64,000 bases of DNA from Saprospiraceae bacterium (GTDB lineage: Bacteria; Bacteroidota; Bacteroidia; Chitinophagales; Saprospiraceae), in the NCBI GenBank assembly GCA_016711125.1, contig JADJTQ010000003.1:744001-808000 (forward strand). The letters run 5' to 3'. The position numbers and the translations under genes are program-made. The notes below the pieces were generated by a model. The model searched no databases. It saw only the letters and a list, made by a program, of their open reading frames with translations, and was not told the origin of the DNA. The first letter of the stretch is position 1, and each line of letters starts with the position of its first letter. This document shows positions 27,520 to 36,469 of this stretch, in pieces.

Positions 27520-27639
27520 AATTTGCGGCATTCAGGGAATGCCACTTAGCAATTTGCGGCGCCAAAGGAATGGACGTGCTAATTTGCGGTTCCAAAGGAA
27601 TGGACTGCGAATTTGCAGCGCCAAAGGAATTGGCACCGC
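27520..27639. repeat. Four tandem ~30-bp repeats between divergent genes
   Basis: Units begin with AATTTGC at 27520, 27551, 27581 and 27610 with lengths 31, 30, 29 and 30. The shared core is AATTTGCGGCGCCAAAGGAA followed by TGG or TGCC. Unit 1 is the most diverged. They are contiguous without spacers, so it is not a CRISPR. They fill the 200-base gap between the divergent starts at 27483 and 27689 and may carry binding sites for a repeated regulator, or be a minisatellite. Confidence 0.78.
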
Positions 27640-27688
27640 AAAGCCATCCGGATTTAGTATCTTGACGGAATAGAACTCATTACGGATC

Positions 27689-28385
27689 ATGAAACCATAT
27701 ATGTTATCACTATTAGTGCTCATTGCCCTAACTTGTACCGCGACTGCACAGGAAGTTGGATGGAAAAATCTTTTCGATGGAAAGACGCTCAATGGCTGGT
27801 CTATCCATAGTGGCAAAGCCAAATATCACATAGCGGATGGAGCCATTGTTGGGACCTCTGTGCCTAATAGTCCGAATTCATTTCTTTGTACAGACGAGTC
27901 ATTTTCCGACTTTATTCTTGAGTTTGAAGTCTTTCTCGTACATCCTGAGTTAAATTCAGGAGTCCAGTTTCGAAGCCAGATTGCTCCGGAGGAATTGACA
28001 TTTTGGATCCACGATAATGAGGGAAAGCCGAAGGAGAGTGATCCCTAAAGACAGGGTTTATGGATACCAAGTGGAGATCGCCAACGAACAAGGAGGTGCT
28101 TCGGGAGGAGTTTATGATGAAGCACGCAGGGCTTTTATGATTTATGTACCGGAGCAGGGATCGGCAGCCAGCAACGCCTTCAAAGATCAGCAGTGGAACC
28201 GGTACAGAGTCGAATGCGTAGGTAGTTCAATCAAGACGTATATAAACGACATTCCCTGTGGCGATTTTAATGACAGTTTGACCTCTGAAGGCATCATTGG
28301 TCTGCAGGTCCACGGCGTGGGAGACAAAGACATGTCTTACCAGGTAAAGTGGCGTAATATTCGGATTAAAGATTTAAGACGATAG
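27689..28385 (+). CDS. DUF1080 (3-keto-disaccharide hydrolase-type) secreted protein, frameshifted
   Basis: Secreted jelly-roll protein, about 231 residues after removing one C from CCC at 28043-28045, which gives ESDPKDRVYGYQVEI. Pieces are 27689-28048 and a frame ending at 28385. The signal peptide is MKPYMLSLLVLIALTCTATAQ. Family features: NLFDGKTLNGW, FELNSGVQFRSQ-like HPELNSGVQFRSQ and IKTYINDIPCGDF. It starts an operon with a TRAP transporter (DctP start two bases beyond its stop). That linkage suggests the enzyme releases a sugar or sugar acid that TRAP imports; the substrate itself is not visible. Confidence 0.85.
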
Positions 28386-28386
28386 T

Positions 28387-29409
28387 GTGGAGAGAAATGC
28401 CTTGCTCAAGACCATTTATGCACTGACGATTTCATTGTTTGTGGTTTTTCTCGGTTTTTGGTTGTCAAGTTATAAAAAAGCCTCAGAGGTTATAACGCTT
28501 CATGGAGCTAGTCAATTTGACCAAAATCATTCCTACACCCGAGCGCTAGTCAAATTTGAAGAACTGGTAAATAAATACTATACCGGATCACAGAAGATTG
28601 AATTCGTCCTTCATGCCAATGGCGAATTGGGGGTAGAGAAAGATTTTTTTACCTATATGAATATAGGTGCGGTGGTTGATTATGCAATTTTGGCACCTTC
28701 ACATGTTTCGACTTTTTCATCGATGGCCACGATTATGGATATCCCATTTTTATTTCGCGATGGTGATCATTATTTAAAAGCGATTGAAAACGATGTATTT
28801 AAACAGGTGCAAGAAGATCTTCTGAAACGGGCAGATGTCTTAATAGCCGGGTATGGTGGCGGAGAGAAGCGTCATATTTTTGGCAGAAGGCCAGTTCGGA
28901 ATATGGGGGAATTACAAGGATTTAATATGAGGGTCATGGGATCCCCCATTCAGAGCAGGATGTTTGCTGCACTTGGTGCCTCACCAACGGTAATCAGCAG
29001 CGACGAAATCTATAATGCCATTCAGACCGGTGTGATTGAGGGCGCTGAAAATTCGGCGGCGGTGATAGATTTACTTAAATGGTATGAGGTAGCGAAAGAT
29101 GTGTCCTTTACCTCAGTCTCATATATTGTGAGACCCTTGTTCTTTAATGCTAAAAGATTGAGGTCTTTTCCGAAGGAATTGCAGGAAGCTATGCTCAAAG
29201 CGGCTCCGGAAGCGATGGCTTATGAACGGAGTATCGAGATGGGGCAAGACGATCCCACCCTGGAAATGCTTGAGAAGTCAGGAAAAATAAAAGTGCATCC
29301 TTTTGCCGACCGGGAGGAAATGCTCAAACGAGCAGAGCCGGTCAAAGAGGCTTTTGCTGCCGAAATTGGAGCAACTGCAATTTTAAAGGCAATTAATGAT
29401 ATACTATGA
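28387..29409 (+). CDS. dctP: TRAP transporter solute-binding protein DctP
   Basis: 340-residue periplasmic binding protein of tripartite ATP-independent transporters. GTG at 28387 directly follows the DUF1080 stop. An N-terminal hydrophobic helix (about 8-28) is a signal or anchor. Family landmarks: HGASQFDQNHSYTRALVKFEELV, IPFLFRDGDHYLKAI and the ligand-site region FNMRVMGSPIQSRMFAALGASPTVISSDEIYNAIQTGVIEGAEN, which includes the Arg that normally holds the substrate carboxylate. Substrates in this class are mostly organic or sugar acids. Its stop overlaps the DctQ start (ATGA). Confidence 0.92.
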   Translation: MERNALLKTIYALTISLFVVFLGFWLSSYKKASEVITLHGASQFDQNHSYTRALVKFEELVNKYYTGSQKIEFVLHANGELGVEKDFFTYMNIGAVVDYAILAPSHVSTFSSMATIMDIPFLFRDGDHYLKAIENDVFKQVQEDLLKRADVLIAGYGGGEKRHIFGRRPVRNMGELQGFNMRVMGSPIQSRMFAALGASPTVISSDEIYNAIQTGVIEGAENSAAVIDLLKWYEVAKDVSFTSVSYIVRPLFFNAKRLRSFPKELQEAMLKAAPEAMAYERSIEMGQDDPTLEMLEKSGKIKVHPFADREEMLKRAEPVKEAFAAEIGATAILKAINDIL

Positions 29410-29897
29410 TGAAAAAAATGCTTCATGTATATTGTCAATGCTTGAAGTTGTTGCTGACTCTCATGATGATTTTGTTGATTATACCAGTCTTTCTTCAAAT
29501 TGTCGCCCGGTTTGTCAGCTTTATTCCACGATATATCTGGACCGAGGAAATAGCCCGTTTTGCTTTCATTTGGATCATCATGCTCGGTGCTACAATTGCA
29601 GTGCGGGAGGGAACTCATTTTAGTGTGGACATGCTGAGGCAGTTTAGCCCCGCCACCGAACGTATTCTTACGCAAATATTGCTGACTCTGATGATGATCT
29701 TTTCGATTTTTTTTCTGATCGGTGGTTGGCAATTTGCCCAAACAGCACTGCTGCAAAGATCAGAGATCGCCGGACTGCCTATGCTGGCGATTTATATTTC
29801 ATGGCCACTGGCTGGTTTAAGCTGGATCTTGTTTTGCTGGAGCAATTATATGATTTTTATTCGGCCAAAAAACAGGGGAATTAATGGGTCCACTTGA
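29406..29897 (+). CDS. dctQ: TRAP transporter small permease DctQ
   Basis: 163-residue membrane subunit with four hydrophobic helices. The family motif RYIWTEEIARFAFIWIIMLGA followed by VREGTHFSVD is intact. It pairs with DctM to form the Na+-coupled permease. The ATG overlaps the DctP stop by four bases and its end overlaps the DctM ATG at 29884, so the three subunits are translationally coupled. Confidence 0.92.
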   Translation: MMKKMLHVYCQCLKLLLTLMMILLIIPVFLQIVARFVSFIPRYIWTEEIARFAFIWIIMLGATIAVREGTHFSVDMLRQFSPATERILTQILLTLMMIFSIFFLIGGWQFAQTALLQRSEIAGLPMLAIYISWPLAGLSWILFCWSNYMIFIRPKNRGINGST

Positions 29898-31187
29898 AGT
29901 TGCTTTAATATTGATTTTTAGTTTTCTGATCCTGGTGCTATTGAGGATCCCGGTTTCTTTGCTCTGGGTCTGGCGACAATACCAATATTTCTTTTTCATG
30001 ATCGACTCACAGTGACCTTGTTATTCACAGAAATGTTTCAGGCTTATAATTCTTTTTTATTATTGGCGGTGCCCTTTTTTCTTTTGGCGGCCAATTTGAT
30101 GAATGCTGCAGGAATTACTGATCGTCTGGTCAATTTTGCCAAAGCGCTGATTGGATTTCTTCCCGGTGGTTTAGGCCATGTCAATATTATGGTGAGCATG
30201 CTTTTTGCGGGTATATCAGGCTCATCAACTGCTGATTCAGCCGGTATCGGAGCGATTATGATACCGGCCATGAAAAAAGAAGGATATAATACTGGGATGA
30301 CGGTTGCAATTACTGCCTGTTCTTCGGTGATGGGCGTCATTATTCCTCCCAGCATTTTAATGATTATTTGGGGAGGAGTAATGTCAGTTTCGATTGGTGG
30401 CCTCTTTTTGGCAGGTATTATTCCAGGTATGGCCATCGGTTTCTCAATGATGGTCACGATGTATTTCTACGCCCGGCGAAAAGGGTATGCGCGGACTCCA
30501 TTTCCCTCTTTTTCGACTTTTATATCTAGCTTAGGAAAGGCAATGGTACCCATGCTTACCCCAGTGATCATCGTGGGGGGAATCGCGGGAGGATTTTTTA
30601 CCGCTACCGAGGCCTCTCTGGTTGCTGTTTTATATTCTATGTTTTTAGGAATTTCAGTGTATCGTACCATCGACCGGCAAAAGTTTTTTTCCGTTATTTA
30701 TGAATCCGGTCGATTTTCGGCCATCGCCTTATTTGCGGTAGGAACTGCATCAGCCTTTGCATTTTTGTTGGCATTTTTTAAGGTGCCGGATGCCATCGTT
30801 AGTCAAATGGCTACTTTGCGTTTGGGCTTTACTGGCACCGGTCTTATGATCGCAGGCGCATTTTTGCTTATCGGAATGTTTATCGACGCCATACCGGCGA
30901 TTATTATTCTGGGTACGGTTTTGTGGCCGGTTGCTGCAGCGGTTGGTTTTCATCCTATCCATTTTGCGATAATCGGTGTCGTCTCGCTTGCATTTGGATT
31001 AGTCACGCCGCCCTATGGGTTGTGTCTTTTAATCACCTGTGCATTGGGTGAAATTAAAGTTGCCGACACGTTGAAGTATGTTGGTATTATTTTGATTCCG
31101 ATGCTGATTGTTTTGCTTTTGATCATCCTCTTACCGCAGGTGGTCCTGTGGTTGCCTGAGTTGTTGATGCCTGACTTGGCTGACTGA
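29884..31187 (+). CDS. dctM: TRAP transporter large permease DctM (frameshifted near 5' end)
   Basis: Large membrane permease, about 434 residues with some 11-12 hydrophobic segments. ATG GGT CCA at 29884 starts MGPLEVALILIFSF; after RIPVS the frame is lost at TTT (29958-29960). Restoring one T gives VSFALGLATIPIFLF and joins the frame that runs to 31187. Typical DctM blocks follow: FLLAVPFFLLAANLMNAAG-like LLAVPFFLLAANLMN, GGLGHVNIMVSMLFAGISGSS, IIPPSILMIIWGG and LVTPPYGLCLLI. The break is most likely a sequencing error. It completes the DUF1080-dctPQM operon. Confidence 0.9.
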
Positions 31188-31693
31188 TAATTGCATATTA
31201 CAAAATATCAGATTCTGAGCAGGTTCAAGGACTCTTCTAACGATTGAAAACTAAGTGATTAGACCTAAGTTTAGAACATATCACAAAGGTCTGTGACTCG
31301 TTAATCCCGGTCTTAAGACTAATCGCTAAGTTTTTGACTTCTTTTGTACCTAGCAGATAGTACTCGGCAATGGTCCTTTCCGTTGTGGTGCGGTGGCGAA
31401 TAAAATGCGTCGCGGCTTAATCAAATGGAGCTATGAAACAGGGAAGTTAAGCATCCAATCATGAATTCAACCGGGCAGCGACGAACAAATGCCAGAACCG
31501 CCGTCCATGGATTGGAGAAGCAGCATTTTATGAGCTGAGGCCTTAAGCGAGAGCAAGCACTTTAGGAAAGGTGCCCTTTTTTGGTTCGTTTTTTGGGCAC
31601 GCAAAAAATGAACAAATAATTTGTCAACTTAATACCTATTTGAAATCACACGTTTTGGACACATGTGATCACAATTATATACTGGTCATCAAG
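31188..31693. other. Intergenic region, no gene supported
   Basis: About 500 bases between the convergent dctM and the T9SS-protein gene. A frame at 31571-31771 overlaps the end of the opposite gene and merely translates the hairpin region. The region contains one hairpin element (31584-31613), listed separately. No other feature is supported. Confidence 0.5.
31584..31613. terminator. Hairpin with T/A-rich arms between convergent genes
   Basis: GTTCGTTTTTTG (31584-31595) pairs with CAAAAAATGAAC (31602-31613), 12 bases with one G-T pair, and a GGCAC-containing loop. Preceded by GGTGCCCTTTTTTG. The arms contain T6/A6, so it can act as a bidirectional intrinsic terminator for dctM and the converging gene. 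Whether it is also a dispersed element cannot be told from one copy. Confidence 0.5.
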
Positions 31694-33226
31694 CTATTTA
31701 CTGATGACTATTTTTGCTTGTTTGACTTGATGGTCGTCGTACAACCTTCCCAAATAGATTCCGTTTGGTAGGGAGGATAAATCAATCGTTTGCTCGTCAC
31801 CCAATAAATTTTGAGAATAGATCAATCTGGCGTCAAAGAGGCTAAATTGGGTGAGTCCTGAAGAGCCGGTATTGAAATGGATCAGACCAGAAGATGGATT
31901 GGGGTTCATTAATAAATGCTCGATCGGTGGAGTAGGGTTTCTGACTGGCACTACATCACCCAGATTGCTATAAGTAACATATACCAGATCCCTTCCGGTG
32001 CTGGAAAACATTTTTTCGGAATCACCGGCTAAATAGAGTACGTCATTTCCATCTGCATTAAGGTCGATTTGTAGATGGCGGACTGTCATTTCCAAACTTC
32101 TTATCCAGGAGATCTCCAGGTCGGGTGTGTACCTTACCCAGAAAGTAGTTTGTTCGTTAGGTATGGATGTTGTTATTTGGGATGATGCCGACAAATCAAA
32201 ATCCAATTCGATAAATCCTCTTCCTGTAAAGTAGAGAAATCCTTCGGAGTCGACAGCCATTCTTTCAAACTTTGGCATGAGGAGTTTTGAATTGGCAAAC
32301 GAAAGATTTCCATTCAGATCGTATAGAGCCAGGTAATTATGGGGTCTGAAGATCACACCAAAGGGAGGGAGATTGACCATGTAGTTTTCGAGTATAAATC
32401 CGGCATTAGAAGGATCTACATCAACTCTGCCCCAATAGCTATTACTGATGAATATTCTGTCATTTAAGATTTCGAATGATGGATTAGTTGAAAACATGGC
32501 ACTATCAAGCGATACTGATGCGTTGATCACTTTTTTAAATTGGAGATTTCCGGAAGTGTCCATTTTGCTTAGAAGAAGATTTTTACAAAATTTACCTATT
32601 ATGAATACGTCAAAAACACTATCTGCTTCCAGGCTATAAAGACTTTGATCGTAGTATCTTACCCGACCTGGTAGTGCTTTACTCCAGATGGTCTGTCCCT
32701 CCAAGTTGTTTTTGAAGAGGTTTAATTCATCAGAAAGATAGATATGGTTTGTGCCATCATAGATTAATTGTAAATTTTGACCGGTCTGTTCATACTGTTT
32801 GGTCCATATTTTGTTGCCCGATGGATCCAGTTTAACTATGGCAATGAAGGTGGTATCGTTAATAAGTTTGTCCGTATAGATGCCTGCAATATAGTGGTTC
32901 AGGTCGGCATCTATCACCATGCTCTGCGCGGAAAAATTACTTTCCAGAAATAGTGAATAGGAGATATTTGTTGAATTAAGGAAACTCAGCCGGATCGTGT
33001 CAGGCCTTGTTTTATAAAGGTGTTGATACAAAATAGATACTGTTCGGTCTCTAACTATAAAATCGGACATGAATTGATCCCCTTCCTGAACTATGCCAAC
33101 TGAGCCATCCAAATGTTGGGCATTAATAGGAGTGATCATGAGAGCAACAACTGGAGCGATCAAGATGCTTTTGGAGCACAGTAGTCCGAAATGGATCTTT
33201 TGTTTAAATAATTGATACGGAGACAT
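31694..33226 (-). CDS. Secreted protein with T9SS type A sorting domain
   Basis: About 510 residues. ATG at 33226 opens a long signal region ending TPINAQ; an ATG at 33247 is the alternative. The body reads as repeated β-propeller-like segments (YIAGIYTDKL, IVKLDPSGNKIWTKQYEQTGQN, YLSDELNLF, YFTGRGFIELDF), common in Bacteroidota surface proteins of unknown activity. The last 75 residues form the C-terminal T9SS signal: LLMNPNPSSGLIHF, LFDARLIYS, DLSSLPNGIYLGRLY and final KIVISK. It should be exported by Sec and then across the outer membrane by the type IX system. No enzymatic motif. Confidence 0.82.
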   Translation of the reverse strand: MSPYQLFKQKIHFGLLCSKSILIAPVVALMITPINAQHLDGSVGIVQEGDQFMSDFIVRDRTVSILYQHLYKTRPDTIRLSFLNSTNISYSLFLESNFSAQSMVIDADLNHYIAGIYTDKLINDTTFIAIVKLDPSGNKIWTKQYEQTGQNLQLIYDGTNHIYLSDELNLFKNNLEGQTIWSKALPGRVRYYDQSLYSLEADSVFDVFIIGKFCKNLLLSKMDTSGNLQFKKVINASVSLDSAMFSTNPSFEILNDRIFISNSYWGRVDVDPSNAGFILENYMVNLPPFGVIFRPHNYLALYDLNGNLSFANSKLLMPKFERMAVDSEGFLYFTGRGFIELDFDLSASSQITTSIPNEQTTFWVRYTPDLEISWIRSLEMTVRHLQIDLNADGNDVLYLAGDSEKMFSSTGRDLVYVTYSNLGDVVPVRNPTPPIEHLLMNPNPSSGLIHFNTGSSGLTQFSLFDARLIYSQNLLGDEQTIDLSSLPNGIYLGRLYDDHQVKQAKIVISK

Positions 33227-33247
33227 TGCACAGTGAAGGATATGCAT

Positions 33248-33557
33248 TGTTTTTGATCTTCAAGTTAAGATATCCTGATCTGCGGAATTGTTAAATTATT
33301 GAGACACTGTCTGGCACATAGCTGGGCAGAAAGGTCAGTCAGTTAACTTCCAGTAGCTTCCTCGTCTCGCTTTGCCAGAAACGATGAGTGACGGCGTCAG
33401 CCTCAAGTTTCGTAGTGCATCTGCTCAGAGTACGTTCATTCTCGATTTTGTAGGATCCAATTCCAAATATGCGATTCTAATTTCTTAGGCATTGATTCTG
33501 AATACCTATTTTTGAAAGAAGAATTTATTTTGGACACTTAGCAATCGGGAGATAAAG
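33248..33557. other. Intergenic region with repeat copy 2
   Basis: Between two minus-strand secreted-protein genes. Apart from the dispersed repeat at 33352-33410 I see no gene, terminator or RNA feature. Confidence 0.5.
33352..33410. repeat. Dispersed intergenic repeat, copy 2
   Basis: Begins AGTAGCTTCCTCGTCTCGC and matches the copy at 25117-25176 in the same orientation, including CCAGAAACGA and TGACGGC. It contains the small palindrome TGACGGCGTCA. The two copies are about 8.2 kb apart. Confidence 0.65.
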
Positions 33558-34175
33558 TCATTTTTCGCCCTGTCTCGCTTGCCCGGATTTTTCAGTTGGT
33601 TCCTTCGCATTCCTTTCTTTGAATTGATTTTCCATCCAATCCATTTTTTGCTGGAGCACTGTCACTTGCTCTTGCAATTGCTGAATGACAGTTTCAGATT
33701 GGCTTTGAAAGTCCAACCCTAATGTTGCTCCGTTTTTTGTGACATCGCCACTTTCATCAACGGAAAAAACGACAGTACCGTCTCCATTGCGTACTTGAAA
33801 AACGGAATTGGTATGCGCATTAGCCTTGTCAATTTGTATAACGAGATTATCCATCCCCTCAAGAATAAGATCACTATCATCAAAAGCCCTATCTGAGGAG
33901 ATTGTGCAATCATCTCCGATAGCGGTTGGGCCACTCGCTATGATCTCAAGGTCAGGCGTACCTGAAGTAGTTGATCTAAAAGCACCGCCCGCACTGTTAG
34001 AACTTGTTCCAAAAACGCCATAATTAGAAGCACTTGATCCTCTGACACCTAAATTTGCATCACTACTCCCGCTAATTGCATCTTGAAGAGTTTCCTGCAC
34101 CAATAATCCCGGCTGGGAATAAACGGCACTAAAAAAAGTCTGGCACAATGCCAGCATTAACAATAATGATTTCAT
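33558..34175 (-). CDS. Secreted fibre-like protein with C-terminal coiled coil
   Basis: 205 residues with signal peptide (MKSLLLMLALCQTFFSAVYS). The middle is rich in Gly/Ser/Ala with short β-repeats (LGVRGSSASNYGVFGTSSNSAGGAF), then FQVRNGDGTVVFSVDESGDVTKNGATLG, a strand pattern common in tail-fibre-like Bacteroidota surface proteins. The end is a predicted coiled coil (ETVIQQLQEQVTVLQQKMDWMENQF) and a charged tail. It may trimerise. No T9SS domain or enzyme motif was recognised. The function is unknown. Confidence 0.7.
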   Translation of the reverse strand: MKSLLLMLALCQTFFSAVYSQPGLLVQETLQDAISGSSDANLGVRGSSASNYGVFGTSSNSAGGAFRSTTSGTPDLEIIASGPTAIGDDCTISSDRAFDDSDLILEGMDNLVIQIDKANAHTNSVFQVRNGDGTVVFSVDESGDVTKNGATLGLDFQSQSETVIQQLQEQVTVLQQKMDWMENQFKERNAKEPTEKSGQARQGEK

Positions 34176-34479
34176 TTTTTTGATTTTGATGCAAGCTCGA
34201 AATTTTCCGATGACACGGCAATCACATAAAGAGGTGATTTTTTCGCTGTAACGATCGGGTTAGACCAGAGCACTAATCCTTTGTTTTTTTTCTGGATTAG
34301 TTTAATTCAGGGTGGGTCAGATGTTAAAATTTGATAGATACTTGTTTGATCCAAATGATGACTTGAGAGGAAACACAAAGCTAATCAGGATTATCCTAAT
34401 TGACATGAGGCAACGAGAAGATTAAGGCCTCTGGGAGGCTGGATTTCTAGCATCAACTAAGTGGAAATTCAAAGGTAGT
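34176..34479. other. Intergenic region, only a weak hairpin
   Basis: Between the fibre-like gene and the small gene at 34480, both on the minus strand. ACTAATCC (34272-34279) and GGATTAGT (34294-34301) form an 8-base stem around a T-rich loop and could end the upstream minus-strand transcript. No gene is seen. Confidence 0.45.
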
Positions 34480-34740
34480 TCAAGACGGATTATAGTTCCT
34501 GATTGCCTGCATAATTTCATGGAGTTTTTCCCTGGAGAAATCATTCCTGTAGTATCTTTCAAAGATTGCAGCCACGATTTCCCTTTCCGAGTAGTGGGGA
34601 TTTTCTTGAATAATACTATTTTTTACAATGAAATAGGTACTATCGATCATGTCACATCCGAGTAGAAATCTTTCCTCAGGAGTTTTTGAGAGGATGATTT
34701 CTAATTGTTTTTTTCTTGCTTGGGCTGTGGTATCGTTCAT
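34480..34740 (-). CDS. Small hypothetical protein paired with a nucleotidyltransferase
   Basis: 86 residues, predicted helical: LSKTPEERFLLGCDMIDSTYFIVKNSI, then SEREIVAAIFERYYRNDFSREKLHEI. Small proteins of this type (TPEER...ERYY.ND) are often encoded beside AbiEii-like nucleotidyltransferases. It overlaps the 3' end of the nucleotidyltransferase gene by about 65 bases and is therefore probably co-translated. No toxin or antitoxin activity is shown; the pairing is the only hint. Confidence 0.65.
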   Translation of the reverse strand: MNDTTAQARKKQLEIILSKTPEERFLLGCDMIDSTYFIVKNSIIQENPHYSEREIVAAIFERYYRNDFSREKLHEIMQAIRNYNPS

Positions 34741-35247
34741 AGATGGAAAGTTCTATTATCCATCTTTTCAGATATTCAAAGTCAATGCCATTGGATTCGA
34801 GGAGATTTTTAATGTCAGATTTTTGAGTATCATTTTCGAGCGCTTGAATCCATTTTAGTTTTGCGAGGATCAAGTCTTCTTTTGAAATCACCCATACCTG
34901 GAAACCGTAACTGCTAGAAATCTCTCGTCGATCGAACTCATTAATATGAAATTCAGTATTTTTTTGAATAATGAAATCAATTTTCTGACCTGATTCAAAA
35001 TCAATGACATTGAACATTCTCTGTCTGCGAATCTCTTCGCGGATGCCTACTCGAAAATATAGTAACCTTCTTTAAATATTTCAACAAATTGTGGAATGTC
35101 TGTGTTCCTGAGATTTATCACAATATCAATATCTCTCGTCATGCGCGGTATGGTGTAGATGTTCATGGCCATAATACCCGATAGCATATAGGGAATTTTT
35201 CGCGATTCCAATTCTGTGCAAATTGACCGCAGTAGTTTTAGGATCAT
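34676..35247 (-). CDS. Nucleotidyltransferase-fold protein, AbiEii/DUF6036-like (frameshifted)
   Basis: About 190 residues after restoring one T (A on the plus strand) in the run at 35054-35057, giving YYIFRVGIREEIRRQRMFNVID. Pieces are 35047-35247 and 34676-35017. The N-terminal part has the nucleotidyltransferase core: YMLSGIMAMNIYTIPRMTRDIDIVI, i.e. a GxxA and R.T.DID motif with the metal-binding Asp pair. The second part continues KIDFIIQKN...VISKEDLILAKLKW, typical of the family's C-terminal half. Such proteins transfer nucleotides to RNA or protein and occur in toxin-antitoxin and metabolic settings. It overlaps a small helical partner gene. Confidence 0.75.
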
Positions 35248-35276
35248 AATTCAGAGATTAACATAGCCTGGAGGTC

Positions 35277-36467
35277 CTATCCTATAACTCCCAACTTTTT
35301 CCCCACTTTGCTAAAAGCTTCCACGGCTTTCTCAATGTCCTCTGCTTCATGTGCAGCAGAAATTTGTACCCGGATGCGGGCTTTATCTTTGGGTACGACC
35401 GGGTAAAAGAAACCAATAACGTAAATGCCTTCATCTAAAAGTAGCCGGGCAAAATCCTGGGCCAGTTTGGCATCATAGAGCATAATAGGAGTGATTGGGT
35501 GTTCGCCAGATACGATATCAAATCCGGCGGCTGTCATCGCGCCACGGAATTGTCGTGTATTGTTTTCCAACTTGTCCCGTAAATGAGTTGACCCTGACAG
35601 CATTTCCAACACTTTAATGGAAGCACCGGCAATGGCAGGAGCCAGGGTATTTGAGAAGAGGTAGGGCCGACTCTTTTGCCGTAATAGTTCGACGATTTCT
35701 TTGCGGGCAGCGGTAAAACCACCTGATGCACCACCGAGAGCTTTCCCATAGGTCCCGGTAATAATGTCGACTCTTCCCATCGCACCACGGTACTCATGGG
35801 TTCCACGTCCAGTCTTACCTACAAATCCTGTGGCATGGCATTCGTCGACCATTACCATTGCATCATGGCGGTCAGCGAGGTCACATATCTTGTCAATCTG
35901 GGCAATAGTACCATCCATGCTAAAAACGCCATCAGTAGCGATCATCCTCCTCCGGGCTCCCGCAGCGGCTTTTAGCTGTGTCTCCAGGTCGCTCATATCA
36001 TTGTTTTTGTATCGATACCGAGCAGCCTTGCATAATCGTACACCATCGATAATCGACGCATGGTTCAACTCATCAGAAATAATCGCATCTTCCGGCCCGA
36101 GGAGCGGTTCAAAAAGACCGCCATTGGCATCAAAGGCTGCTGCATAAAGGATGCAATCTTCCGTGCCTAAAAATTCGGCAGTTTTATACTCTAATTCTTT
36201 ATGAACGGTTTGAGTGCCACAGATAAATCGAACCGACGATAGCCCGAAGCCATAACGATCAATTGCTGCATGTGCTGCGGCGATAACATCCGGATGAGAT
36301 CAGAGTCCAAGATAATTATTGGCACAGAAGTTCCTGACTTGACCAGCCTGAGTAGTGGAAATATGAGCACCCTGAGGGGTAGTGATGATACGCTCATCTT
36401 TGTATAGGCCAGCTTCCTTAATGTCCTGTAGCTCATTTTGGATGGATGCCTTAATTGATTGAAACAT
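35277..36467 (-). CDS. kbl: Glycine C-acetyltransferase (2-amino-3-ketobutyrate CoA ligase) with in-frame TGA
   Basis: PLP enzyme that cleaves 2-amino-3-ketobutyrate with CoA to glycine and acetyl-CoA. 396 codons from ATG 36467 to 35277, standard Kbl length. The N-terminal 55 codons end NNYLGL, then TGA at 36302-36300, then SHPDVIAAA in the same frame, where Kbl normally has Ala, Ser or Gly. The rest is well conserved: [38 protein letters not shown] and [15 protein letters not shown] with the PLP lysine (GKALG). It follows tdh by two bases. The TGA is a substitution, not an indel, and could be an error or a true nonsense mutation. Confidence 0.9.
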
Positions 36468-36469
36468 AA

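Noticed and set aside
27520..27639. CRISPR array
   Set aside because: The 30-bp units are contiguous, with no variable spacers, and no cas genes are nearby.
23543..36302. Alternative genetic code using TAG or TGA as sense codons
   Set aside because: Most genes end normally at TAG, TGA or TAA, and only three in-frame stops were found, in two genes.
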